A stretch of 64,000 nt of DNA, taken from assembly GCA_023807065.1 (NCBI GenBank), contig JAJJLU010003505.1:1-64000 (forward strand), in the 5' to 3' direction. The DNA comes from Isotricha intestinalis. Lineage: Eukaryota; Ciliophora; Litostomatea; Vestibuliferida; Isotrichidae. A program made the translations under genes and the position numbers. The notes beneath the pieces were generated by a model that had not been told where the DNA came from, made no database searches, and saw nothing but the letters and a program-made list of their open reading frames with translations. The stretch's first letter is position 1; every line of letters begins with the position of its first letter. Shown here one piece after another: positions 1 through 9,641 of this stretch.

Positions 1-189
1 AATAGTTTTTTAATTAGTATTTGTATATGTTTTGGAGGATATATGTTAAATAAAAAATATGTTGAAATGTTCCTAATTAAGTTCAATAATTCACATTTTA
101 AGAATTAATTTGTTTAAGTAAATTTAAAATATTAAATAATTAATTTAAATATATTTAATAAATTTAATTTATTACTTTTAAATATAAAT
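1..189. other. A/T-rich spacer, no gene seen
   Basis: Almost pure A/T sequence with stops in all frames. I see no protein similarity, RNA gene or repeat family here. It leads directly into the first AAA ATPase relic. Confidence 0.5.
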
Positions 190-545
190 AAAATATTTTT
201 ATGTTTGATATTAAATGAATGAAAAGAAGAAATATTCAAAATAATGAAAAGAAGAAATTAAATCTTATTGATTTATTATCTTTAAAAAATAAAGATATAA
301 AAAAAATCTTAAGCTATTCTCATGGAATAAAGAAAGTCAAAATGTAAATTAAAAATTTTAGTTAATTCAACTTAAAAAAATATCATTTTCAAATCAAAAA
401 AAAATACTTTAAACATTACTTACAGAAAAGAAGTAAATATATAAAAAATTTAAAAAATTTAGTTTTGGTTAAGTGGAGCTAAAAAAGATATAATCAATAA
501 TCCAAATTATTAGAATAATTTAAAAAAAATTTGCCAAAAAATATT
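190..545 (+). pseudogene. Relic of a midasin-like AAA ATPase (copy 1)
   Basis: This stretch shares a long, indel-containing similarity with 4651-4917, where the match directly follows a recognisable AAA ATPase module. Around 190-290 broken frames read like a lysine/glutamate-rich segment that follows the 'FLSRFQ...DF' end of such modules. The frame is broken by TAA stops and single-base shifts, so no product is expected. Copy 1 keeps TGG at one position where copy 2 has TAG, so the two copies have decayed independently. The assignment rests on the shared repeat and not on motifs within this copy. An alternative is a non-coding repeat captured in both places. Confidence 0.45.
289..545 (+). repeat. 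Dispersed direct repeat, copy 1 (partner at 4651-4917)
   Basis: Begins with ATAAAGATATAAA and continues through AATCTTAAGCTATTCTCAT, a block of AAATATATAAAAAAT and TTTAGTTTTGGTTAA, to AAATTTGCCAAAA. The same blocks occur in the same order at 4651-4917, differing by scattered substitutions and by a ~20 nt insertion in copy 2. The copies are in the same orientation, about 4.36 kb apart. They flank the LCAT relic, so a segmental duplication or a tandem gene array that later decayed is plausible. Confidence 0.75.
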
Positions 546-1219
546 ACATGTCCTTAGAAAACTTTATTGATCCTTTTTTTAAAATAAAAGACAATTTGGT
601 TAAGTAAAAATATTAAAAATTACAAATGATGAAGTATAATAAAAAATTAAATTTTAAATAGAAATATTTTGGATCTTTATTTAAGTTATTGAAACTCTTT
701 TACCTTTAATTTACTATAGTAAATAAATTTATTTATAAATTGATAATTAGTCTTTTTTTAATTTTATAAACATAATTTATAGTTTTTTCTTAATTTTAAA
801 TCTCTTCAATTTAACATTATTTTTTTACTCGTTTCTTTCTCATCAAATTTTTTTAAAAACCCAAAATCAAATATTATATAAAAATTACTTATTCCTTTTA
901 AAATTAATATTAACAAAAAAAAAAGCCAAAAAAAAAAAATATTAGTCAAATAACAAATAAATTAAATAAAAACAATAAATAAAATTAAAAAATAAAAATT
1001 AAAAAATAAATGATTCTTTCTCATACAAAATCATAACATAGAATAAAATAAAATCAGTCTTATTGGAAAATCTTTATAATTTTAATATTTATTATAATAG
1101 TACTAAATATGATAAACAAATATTAAAATAATTTCAATAAAATCAAATTAACAATTTCTTTTTTTTACTATTCTAAATAATATAATAATTGAATAAATAA
1201 TTAAAAAAAAAATAAAAAA
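546..1219. other. A/T-rich spacer, no gene seen
   Basis: Very A/T-rich with long A and T runs, and stops in every frame. No conserved protein motif or structured RNA was recognised. It separates the first AAA relic from the 3' end of the LCAT relic on the opposite strand. Confidence 0.45.
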
Positions 1220-2980
1220 AATAGTTAACTATTCTATCTCCTCCTTGCATAAAAGGAATACCTGTTTTAGTAAAATCATTTTTATCAATATATTCTCCAT
1301 TTATTATTGGGTTAAATGATGAATATATTATTTCAGTGTCAATGGAGGAATTAGAATTTCTTTTATTAAAGTTATATTTTCTTGATATTCATTTTGATAT
1401 TTTATTTCTTCTTTATATTCTTCTTCATTCTTAAAATAACTTAAATTTATTAAATCATATAATCCTTTAAAATAATTATATAGAAATATAAGATCATTCA
1501 TATCTTTCATTTTATATGCATAAGGCCTTTTTGAAAATATTTCTTTATAACATTTTTTTTCTCCATCACATTGACTTGTATAATATAAATTATCATCAGT
1601 TTTATTATAATATTCTAAATTTAATTTTAAATTAGATGATAATTTATTTAAAGCTATTAAAATAGGACAATCTCCAAATTTATAAATTTGATTCAAATAT
1701 TTTCTATAATATGCATTTTCATTATTTTTAATTTTTGACTCATATTTACATTCATTATCTCCTAAACTAAATGGTCTTTAAATATTTTATCAAACATTTT
1801 ATTTTGTTGTTCAATATCATTTTGACTAAATTCTTTAGAAATACAAATATTTTCCATATTTAATCTTTGTCTAATTGCTTTGGCAAAATCTGAATAATAT
1901 TTATCAGAAAATAATTGAGAAATAAAAGGAAAAGGTTTTAATTTATTAAGAGTTTGTATTGATTTTAGCATTAAAAATTGACAAATTTATGAAAAGAAGT
2001 AAACAAATTATCAAAAACTTTAAGTCAATGAAGAAGTCCTATTGTAATGAATTTTTTAATTTTAGGAATTAAGTCTTTATTTTCTTTATAAATAAGATTA
2101 TTTTAATGTAATTAAAGTCCCAAATGAATGTGCTACTATTATTACTTTTTTTCCTATAATATTAAATAAATTCTCTATTTGAAATCTAAAAACTTTTGTT
2201 ACAAATTCATTTGTTGCTACAAATCTTCTAAAATCATAAGGAATTTAAACTAGGGAAAATCCTTCTTTATATCCCATTGAGGTTAAATTTTTATCATATC
2301 TCTAAAAACTCTTGTATCAGACATATCACTCTCTATTACATGTGCTATTGAATTTAAACCATATTTTGAATTTTTCTCTGTTTCATCATCTCCGCTATCA
2401 AATTGAATTTTTATATAATCAGAATGATGATAAATTTCTTTATTTTTTTTGGCTTTAGGACATTCATATTTTTTATTAAAAAATTAATTAAGAATCCTAT
2501 ACATGCACTTTTATAATTATTTTCAGAAAAAATTCCATTATTTTGTTTTAAATATTCTTTAATGTCTTCCTGTATATTACTGTTACCTAAAATTCCAAAT
2601 GAACTTGTTAAACTTAAAAATAATGTATCTTTAAATATCATATATGATTTTTGACAAATAGACAAAAAAATTTTATATTTTTATAATTTTCTTTTTCTTT
2701 TTCAAAATATTTTTTGGCAATTAAATTCTATTTTTAATCTTGTATTAAAAATGCTGGTACTAATATTACATTTACCTAAAATAAATCTTAAATTAATGTC
2801 AATATCTTTTTCTTCTCTTATAATATTATATTTTTTAATAAAATTGATTTGGCTTCTGAAGGAGAAATTAAACAAATTGGGTTTATTTTTATTTTTTTCT
2901 GGTTTTTTTTTATTTTTTTCATTACCTTTTCTTCCGAAAATAATATTAATATACATATTAATAGTAATTCAAAACTAAAT
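1220..2980 (-). pseudogene. LCAT/PDAT-type lipase-acyltransferase pseudogene
   Basis: Read across broken frames, the minus strand gives a lecithin:cholesterol acyltransferase-like protein of about 570 residues. The N-terminal part is at 2950-2400. A segment reading IPYDFRRF lies near 2240. The serine nucleophile elbow VIIVAHSFGTL is at about 2115-2145. The C-terminal part ends in GIPFMQGGDRIVN at about 1226-1265, where the family usually has a catalytic GDGTV-type aspartate motif. At least six single-base shifts are needed, mostly at A runs (near 2290, 2115, 1975, 1775 and 1345-1360). There are also in-frame stops: TAA near 2245 where Q would fit, and TGA near 2010. The family moves acyl chains between phospholipid and acceptor or acts as phospholipase. 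It is probably dead, although consensus errors could explain some of the shifts. Confidence 0.75.
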
Positions 2981-3319
2981 TAATCATCATATTATCTAAA
3001 TATTCTTATTTATTTTAATTATATTTAATTATTATCTTGTTTTCAACTATAAAAAATGTTGATTCTAAAATTAAAAAATTAAAAAATAATAATGTTAACT
3101 CAAATCATTTATTTATTATTTGACCCAATCCTCAATCTCCATTTTTTAAAAGTATTTATGATTTAATCTTTTTTATAATTAAATAAAATTTAATTAATAA
3201 ATGGTGATTGGTCCCAATCCCAATTTTTCTTCATTAATTTATATAAATATAAAAATAAATGAATTAAAATAATTATGCTTAATTGTTTAATTTATTTTGG
3301 TGTGGGAAATAATTAATAA
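2981..3319. other. A/T-rich spacer with two similar CCCAATC blocks
   Basis: No coding potential. Two short C-containing blocks stand out: GACCCAATCCTCAATCTCC near 3121 and GGTCCCAATCCCAATTTTTC near 3211. They look like diverged copies about 90 bp apart. Their meaning is unknown. Confidence 0.3.
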
Positions 3320-4917
3320 ATAAATGAAGATAATGATGATGAGGAAGGATATAAAAACAAAGAAAAGAAATAAGAAAGAACAAATGAAGATGATGAAGAA
3401 AAAGATAAAAATAAGAATGATTCAGAAGAAGATGAAAATGATGAAGAAAGATATAAAAAAAGATGGAAGAAAAAAAAATAAGAATGATTCAAAAGAAGAT
3501 GAAGATGATTATGAAAAATATAAATAAAAGAGGTAGAAAAAAAATAGAGATGATACAAAAGAAGTGAATTTGATGAAGTAAGAAAAAAAGAAAGAAAAAA
3601 AATGAAATGATTAGAAGATGAATATGAATATGATGATGATGAAGTATAGATAAAAAAATCCTTAGAAAAAAAGATTAAGATGATTTAGATGAAGATGATA
3701 TAGAAAGAAATAAAAAGAAAAATCTCAAAAAAAAATGATTTATAAAAATAATAAAAAAATCAAAAAAGAAAAAGAATTATGATTTAAAAGATGACTATAA
3801 AAAAATAAAAAAAAATTCATCATTAAATTCTAATTCAAAAAATAATCAATCAATTAAATCATCTAAAAAGGAAAAAAAATTAGTGTAATTTAATGGAAAA
3901 GAAAAATAATAATGTTATTATAAAACAAATTTATATGAAGAAAAAAAAGAAATAAAACCATCAGAACAAGAAAAAGGTTGAGAATGGAAAATATAGAAAA
4001 AATAATATAGATAAAAATATAGAATTGATTAAGAAAAAATTAAATGAAAATATTGATTTTTTAAAAGAAGAAAAGAAAAAATAAAAAAAGACGAAGAATT
4101 TTTTAGTTTAATGTTATCAGATAAAGCATGTGAAAGAATGGTTAAATTAATACATTATACTGAGAATAAAATTTGAGTTTTATTAGAAGGATTAACTGGA
4201 ACATCAAAAACTAGAACGACATTAATTACATGTGATTATATAAAATATAAAAAAAGTAAAGATAAATAAAATGATAATTTATTAAGATTTAATTTAAGTA
4301 GAGAAACAAATATAGATGATTTGTTAGAAAAATTTATTGGTGATCAATATTTAAAAGTAGAAAAAAGGTATATTTATGAAATCTTATGGTGAAGGATATA
4401 AATTACTTTTAGATGAAATAATTTAGCTAAAAAAGAAGTTTAGAATGTATTCAATAAGCTTTAGATAATAAAGAATTATTTTTGATTGTAATGATAAAGG
4501 ATATGTTAATATTCCAATGCATTCAAATTTTTCAATTATTACTACACAAAATCCAAATAAAGAGAATTTAAAGGAAAAAGACAAGATTTAGGAATTAGAT
4601 TTTTATCGAGATTTCAAAAAATTTGTTTTCTTGATTTTGATAAAATGAATATAAAGATATAAAAAAATCTTAAGCTATTCTCATAGGATAAAGAAGGTCA
4701 AAATGTAATTAAAAATATTGGTTAATAATTCAACTTAAAAAAAACATCATTTTCAAATCAAGAAAAAAAATACTTAAAACATTATTTTTATTTGAAATGC
4801 CAAGTAAATACAGAAAAAAAGTAAATATATAAAAAATATAAAAAATTTAGTTTTGGTTAATTGAAGTGGAACTAAAATAATTTAACAAAAAATTTCAAAA
4901 AATTTGTCAAAATATAT
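3320..4917 (+). pseudogene. Relic of a giant midasin-like AAA ATPase (copy 2)
   Basis: The first ~700 bp is a decayed, shifting, extremely D/E/K-rich stretch like the charged linkers of midasin-type proteins. From about 4080 an AAA module is readable. The Walker A region is VLLEGLTGTSKTRTT near 4175-4215. Then come LLRFNLSRETNIDDLLEKF near 4280-4335, a Walker B-like LLLDEI near 4405-4425, LECIQ(stop)ALDNKELF near 4440-4475, IITTQNPNKENL near 4540-4570, and RQDLGIRFLSRFQKI near 4580-4625. These are scattered over three frames with stops between, for example TGA before VLLEG. The family uses ATP-driven remodelling in very large multi-AAA proteins. Only one module is left here and it cannot be translated as it stands. 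Confidence 0.8.
4651..4917 (+). repeat. Dispersed direct repeat, copy 2 (partner at 289-545)
   Basis: Same ordered blocks as 289-545, with about 20 extra bases near 4790-4815 and a small deletion near 4872. It directly follows the FLSRFQ end of the AAA module, so the repeat is probably part of the old AAA gene. Similarity to copy 1 stops at about 4917. From there the minus-strand W-repeat gene begins, so 4917 looks like a rearrangement breakpoint. Confidence 0.75.
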
Positions 4918-5772
4918 TCTATTTTATTATTTTTCTTCAACATTAATTTTTCTATTATTTTTGTTTTATTTTTATTATTATCAATTTTTTTATTTATCTT
5001 TTTAACAATTTTAAACCATTTAATTAAATACTTTTTTTTTATCTCATTTTTATATTTATCTTTCCTTAAACTAAATTTAAATAAATTTCTTCTAATTTTA
5101 CTTTTTAATTCTTCAATTTCTCTGTTTTTCTTTTTTACTCTTTCTCTTAATAATCTAATATTTTTAAGCCATTTTTTAAATTTTTTTTCAAAATATCATA
5201 AGGTTTTTTATTTCTCTTTAAAATGATATTAAATAATAATTTTCTAATTTTATTTTTTGTTAATTCCGCTTTCTTCTTTTTTTCTCTGATTTTTTGAGTT
5301 ATTTTTCTTGCTTTATAAATCCATGTTCTAATTATTTTTCTTAATATATATATATTATTTCTTTCTTTATTTAATAAAACTGAAGAAAGAAAATAAAATT
5401 TTTTCTTTGTTGAATTATTATTTTGTTGTTTTTTCTTTAATATTAAATTTAATAGATTTTTAACTTTTTTTCTCCATTTTAATAAATAATTTAGTAAAAT
5501 ATGTTTTTCCTTTTTTTCTTTATTTAATATTAATTTTGTTAAAACATCATTTGGTTTTTTATTATTTTTTTTTTCTTTTAAAATAATTTGAGGTTTATTT
5601 TTATTATCATGATACTTTTTTTTATTATTTAAAACATTTTCACTTTGTTTAATTGTATTTTCTTTTTTCTTTATTTCATTTTCTTCTTTATTTATTTCAT
5701 TTAAAGTATCTTCTTCATTTAAAGTTATTAAATTATTTTCTTCTTTTTTATTATCTTCATTTAATTTTTTTC
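4872..5772 (-). pseudogene. Frameshifted C-terminal part of the W-repeat protein at 5761-9513
   Basis: Minus-strand coding sequence continues past the apparent stop of the upstream gene in another frame, entered at the T run 5765-5771 (one base short on this reading). It continues to a second T run at 5181-5188, where one more missing base moves it to the frame that runs to a TAG at 4872-4874. It encodes basic helical segments anchored on tryptophan: LLKWRKKVKN, IRTWIYKARKI, FKKWLKNIRLL and LIKWFKIVKKI. Their TGG codons sit at 5474, 5321, 5169 and 5016, spaced 153, 152 and 153 nt. Restoring the missing base at 5181-5188 makes the spacing exactly 51 codons throughout. The last ~17 codons come from the AAA relic repeat, so the native C-terminus is probably lost. 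Confidence 0.7.
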
Positions 5773-8700
5773 ATGTATTTCATTATTTATTTTTTTATAT
5801 AGTAAATTAGTATTATTATTTTCTTTTTTATTCACTGATTTTAATATTTCATTATTAATTACCTTATTTATAAATTTAGGAATTTTATTATTAGATTTAT
5901 TATTTTCAACTTCGGAAATTTCCTTTTTTTTATTTATTTGATTCTTTTCATTATTTATTTTTGTTTCTTTTGGTAATTCTTTCTTTATTTTATTTTCAGA
6001 ATTTTCTTTGCTTTGAGATTTTTTTGTTTTTAATTTTTGAATCTTCTTTTTATTAATTGATTTTTCTTTAGAAGGTATTTCACTGGTTTTATTTTGATTT
6101 ATTAATTTTTTTTCTTCATTTAATTTATTTTTCCAAATAATAAAATATTTTTTCATTTGATTATTGTTGTTTTCTTTTATTCTTTTTTCATTTTTTTCAA
6201 TTATTGATATTAATAAATTTTCTTTTTTATTTTCATCTTCTTTTTCTTCTTTTTCTTCTTTTTCTTCTTCTTCTTCTTCTTCTTCATTATCATTTGTTTT
6301 TAATGATTCTTTTATAATACTCCAATTTAATAATTTTTTTCTAAGAATTTCTTTTAATTGCCTTTCTTTTAATTTTATAAGATGTTCTAATAAAACTTTT
6401 TGCTTTTCTTCATCTTTTTTTATTTGAAAATCTTTTTTTTCTTCCAAAATATTTTGTAAATATTTATTCACATTATTATGATTGTTTACATTATTTTCTT
6501 CTATATTATCTGTAACATTTAAATTTTGTTTATTTTCAATTAAATTTTCACTTCCATTATTCATTTTAATATCATTTATATTATCAATATTTTTTTCAAT
6601 AATATCTTCTTTATTATGAATTTCAGATTTTTCTTCTTCTTCATTAATGTTATCATATGAATTACATATTTTATTATTTATTAATTCTTCTTTATTGTTT
6701 AAATTATCAATTTTTCTTTCATTTTCATCAATCTCAATTAAATTAAAATTATCTTTAAATGATAATTCTTCTTCATTTATTTTATTATCATTAGCTTTTT
6801 CTTCATTTGTAATAAATGAATTTTTTTCTTCAATATTATTATTATCAAATGTGATGTTATCTATATTATCATTGTTCTTTTCGAAAATATTTTTATTTTC
6901 TTCTTTATTACCATTTATTTTATTAATTTCTTCATTTTCATTATTTTCATTTTGTATATTTGTTTCTTCGTTATCATTTAAATTGTTATTTTCATCTTTT
7001 ATGTCTGATATATTTTCATTTTTATTATTTTTTTCATCTAATAAATCATTTTCAATGTTATTTTCATTGTTTATAATTAATTCAGATTCTTCTTTTTTAT
7101 CATTTGTATTATTTTCTTTTTGAAAATCTGTTTTATTTTCACTTTTTAAGATATCTGAATTATTTATTGTTTCTTCTATTTTTATATCATTCAATTGTTC
7201 TTCATTTAAAATATTTAAACAATTTTCTATATTATCAATTAATTGATTATCGTTATTTTCTTCAGTTTCATTTTTTACTAAATTTAATGGTTTGTTTATA
7301 TTATCTTCATTATTTAAATTTTCTTTATCATCTACAATATTTTCATTATTTTTTTTTCCTTTCTCATCGTTTTCTCCTAATATATTACTTTCTTTTTCTC
7401 CTAATATATTACTTTCTTTTTTTATTTCTTTTTCATTTATATTTTCTTCAATATTCGTTTTTTTATTATTTTCTTCGTTTTTATTTTCATAATTATTTTC
7501 TTCAATGTTTTCTTTATCTATTATATTGTTATTATCTTTTTTTTCTTCTAAATAATTTTCTTCGTTTTTTTCTTCAATTTTATCTTTTTTTTCTTCTAAA
7601 TTATTTTCTTCTTTTTTTTCTTCAATTTTATTATCTTTTTTTTCATTAATATTAATATCTTCTTCATCATTTATATTATTATTATCTTTTTTTATTTCCT
7701 CATTATCATTTTCTTCTTTTTTTTCTTGATTATATTCTTCTTTATTTCCTTCATTTATATTATAATTATTATTTTTTTCATTTAAATCCTTATCAACGCA
7801 ATTAATATTTTCATTTATTATTTCTAAATTATTTTTTGATTCTTCTTCTTTCTCATAATTTTCTTTTTTTTCTTCGTTATTTTCTTCTATTTTATTTTTT
7901 AAATTATTAAGATTATCATTATTATCTTCTTTAATATTATCTTTTGGTTTATCTTCACTCATATTATTTATTTCTTCATTATTAATTTCATTATTAGATT
8001 CAATTTTACTATTTTGATTAAGTAAATTTTTTTGAGAATCATTTTCATTTTGAATACTCTCATTTTTTATTTCATTCACTTGATCATATTCTTTATTTTT
8101 TTCATTTTCTTTATTTTCATTGTTTATTGCATTAATTTTAATATCATCATTTTGATAAGAATTATTATTATTATTTAATAATTTCTCTTTATCTTTTTCT
8201 TCGTTTACTAAATTATTATTTTTATCTTCAATACATTCATTATTTTTTTTTATATCCTGTTCTTCTTGTTTTATTATATTATTTTCATTTTTTATATTAT
8301 GATGATATATTTGAAAATATTTTTTAATTTTATTTTCATATATTATTTTCAATAATAACTTCTGAATTTGTTCTTTCCTTTTTATTTCAATAATATTATT
8401 TTTATAAGTTGAAAATTTATTATTAAGCAATAAATTTAAAAAAATACCACCTTTTACAATTCTTTTTTTTAGTATATTTTCTATTTTCATTTTATTTCTT
8501 AATTCAATTGTCTTAGCATCAATTTTCCATTTTGTAAATAATTCATCCAAAATATTGTTTTTATTTTCATAAGTTTCAATTCCTTTATAAACAATTTTTT
8601 TAAATAAATTTAACATATTTTCTTCTTCTTTAGTTAAAGGTTTTAATTTAAATTTATTTTTTAAAATAACTGTAATTATCTTTTTTTGAGTTTTTTTTTT

Positions 8701-9513
8701 CTCTTCTTTTATATCTTTAATTATACTTTTTGATATTTCATTACTAGCATAATTTTTTTTTTCACTTTCAATTTCATTTTTTTTAAAATAAGGAGAAGAA
8801 GAAAATTTTTTTAAAGCAAATTTATTGTCTTCTTTTTTTATTTCATCATTATTATTATTAGAAGAAATAATTTTTAATTTTTGAATATTTAATTTTTTTT
8901 CAGATGAATTTAAAGAATTATTATTATTATTATTATTATTAATATTAGTTTGAAATGTTACTTTTTTAATATTTGGTTTTGGATTTAAATCTTCTTGAAT
9001 TATTTTTATATTTAATTTAGGGTTATCATTTTTATTTTCTTCATTTTCATTTTTTTGTTCTTCATTATTGTTTAAATTTGGAATTTGGAATTTTTTTTCT
9101 TCTAAATTTACTTCATTAATTTCTTCATTAGTTATTACTTTATTTGGCTTAATATGAATTGTTTGAATATTTAAAAGTTTTTTATTTTCTTCTTTTTCAT
9201 TTTTATTTAATTGAGAATGCCAAAAAAGAAAATATTTTCCAATTGAATCATGTTTATTAATTCCTCTTATAATCAAATTTTTAATTTTTTTTTGTTTTTC
9301 TGTTAAATTTAAATTTGATTCTTCTTCTGATTTAATTATTATTGGTTGATTATTTAATATTGGAGTTTTTATTAAATTGCCTATTTGATTATCATTTGAT
9401 TCTTTATTTAATGTATTCATATTAATTTTATTATTTGTTTTTTTTTTTAAATATATATCAAATATTTTAAATTGTTTTTTTACATGAATAAAAATAGTTT
9501 GAAATATTATCAA
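5761..9513 (-). CDS. Large acidic protein with tryptophan-anchored helical repeats (Sfi1-like?)
   Basis: The open frame encodes 1250 residues. The start is more likely Met32 (9420), preceded by AAAATTAAT, since the upstream 31 codons are poorly conserved-looking. Residues ~90-420 and ~1060-1130 carry helical motifs anchored on W or Y: IGKYFLFWHSQL, LDELFTKWKIDAK, IKKYFQIYHH, RKKLLNWSIIKES and MKKYFIIWKN. Between them, about 600 residues are an E/N/K/D-rich, probably disordered region with runs of Asn and Glu. The pattern of hydrophobics followed by W resembles centrin-binding Sfi1 repeats of basal bodies and centrosomes, but the spacing (51-63 residues) is longer than usual, so this is a hypothesis. 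The true protein continues in the frameshifted part at 4872-5772. It is divergent from the M16 gene at 9642. Confidence 0.7.
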   Translation of the reverse strand: MIIFQTIFIHVKKQFKIFDIYLKKKTNNKINMNTLNKESNDNQIGNLIKTPILNNQPIIIKSEEESNLNLTEKQKKIKNLIIRGINKHDSIGKYFLFWHSQLNKNEKEENKKLLNIQTIHIKPNKVITNEEINEVNLEEKKFQIPNLNNNEEQKNENEENKNDNPKLNIKIIQEDLNPKPNIKKVTFQTNINNNNNNNNSLNSSEKKLNIQKLKIISSNNNNDEIKKEDNKFALKKFSSSPYFKKNEIESEKKNYASNEISKSIIKDIKEEKKKTQKKIITVILKNKFKLKPLTKEEENMLNLFKKIVYKGIETYENKNNILDELFTKWKIDAKTIELRNKMKIENILKKRIVKGGIFLNLLLNNKFSTYKNNIIEIKRKEQIQKLLLKIIYENKIKKYFQIYHHNIKNENNIIKQEEQDIKKNNECIEDKNNNLVNEEKDKEKLLNNNNNSYQNDDIKINAINNENKENEKNKEYDQVNEIKNESIQNENDSQKNLLNQNSKIESNNEINNEEINNMSEDKPKDNIKEDNNDNLNNLKNKIEENNEEKKENYEKEEESKNNLEIINENINCVDKDLNEKNNNYNINEGNKEEYNQEKKEENDNEEIKKDNNNINDEEDININEKKDNKIEEKKEENNLEEKKDKIEEKNEENYLEEKKDNNNIIDKENIEENNYENKNEENNKKTNIEENINEKEIKKESNILGEKESNILGENDEKGKKNNENIVDDKENLNNEDNINKPLNLVKNETEENNDNQLIDNIENCLNILNEEQLNDIKIEETINNSDILKSENKTDFQKENNTNDKKEESELIINNENNIENDLLDEKNNKNENISDIKDENNNLNDNEETNIQNENNENEEINKINGNKEENKNIFEKNNDNIDNITFDNNNIEEKNSFITNEEKANDNKINEEELSFKDNFNLIEIDENERKIDNLNNKEELINNKICNSYDNINEEEEKSEIHNKEDIIEKNIDNINDIKMNNGSENLIENKQNLNVTDNIEENNVNNHNNVNKYLQNILEEKKDFQIKKDEEKQKVLLEHLIKLKERQLKEILRKKLLNWSIIKESLKTNDNEEEEEEEEKEEKEEKEDENKKENLLISIIEKNEKRIKENNNNQMKKYFIIWKNKLNEEKKLINQNKTSEIPSKEKSINKKKIQKLKTKKSQSKENSENKIKKELPKETKINNEKNQINKKKEISEVENNKSNNKIPKFINKVINNEILKSVNKKENNNTNLLYKKINNEIHEKN

Positions 9514-9641
9514 TTTTTTATAAATTCATATAAATATTTAATTATTTAATTATTCAATTTATTTAATTCTATTTTAATAAAAAAATATTTTATTTATGAA
9601 GTGCAAAATAAAAATATTTATTAATTTTTATTAAATTAAAA

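Noticed and set aside
3313..3558. Serine/phenylalanine-rich minus-strand frame.
   Set aside because: It is the complement of the decayed D/E/K-rich AAA linker on the plus strand.
5765..5771. Programmed frameshift as an explanation for the break in the W-repeat gene.
   Set aside because: Two separate breaks each fixed by one base in a homopolymer fit consensus error or recent mutation better; no slippery site plus structure was identified.
6164..7649. Several plus-strand hydrophobic frames overlapping the large acidic gene.
   Set aside because: They are complementary shadows of the E/N/K-rich minus-strand coding region and contain no recognisable domain.
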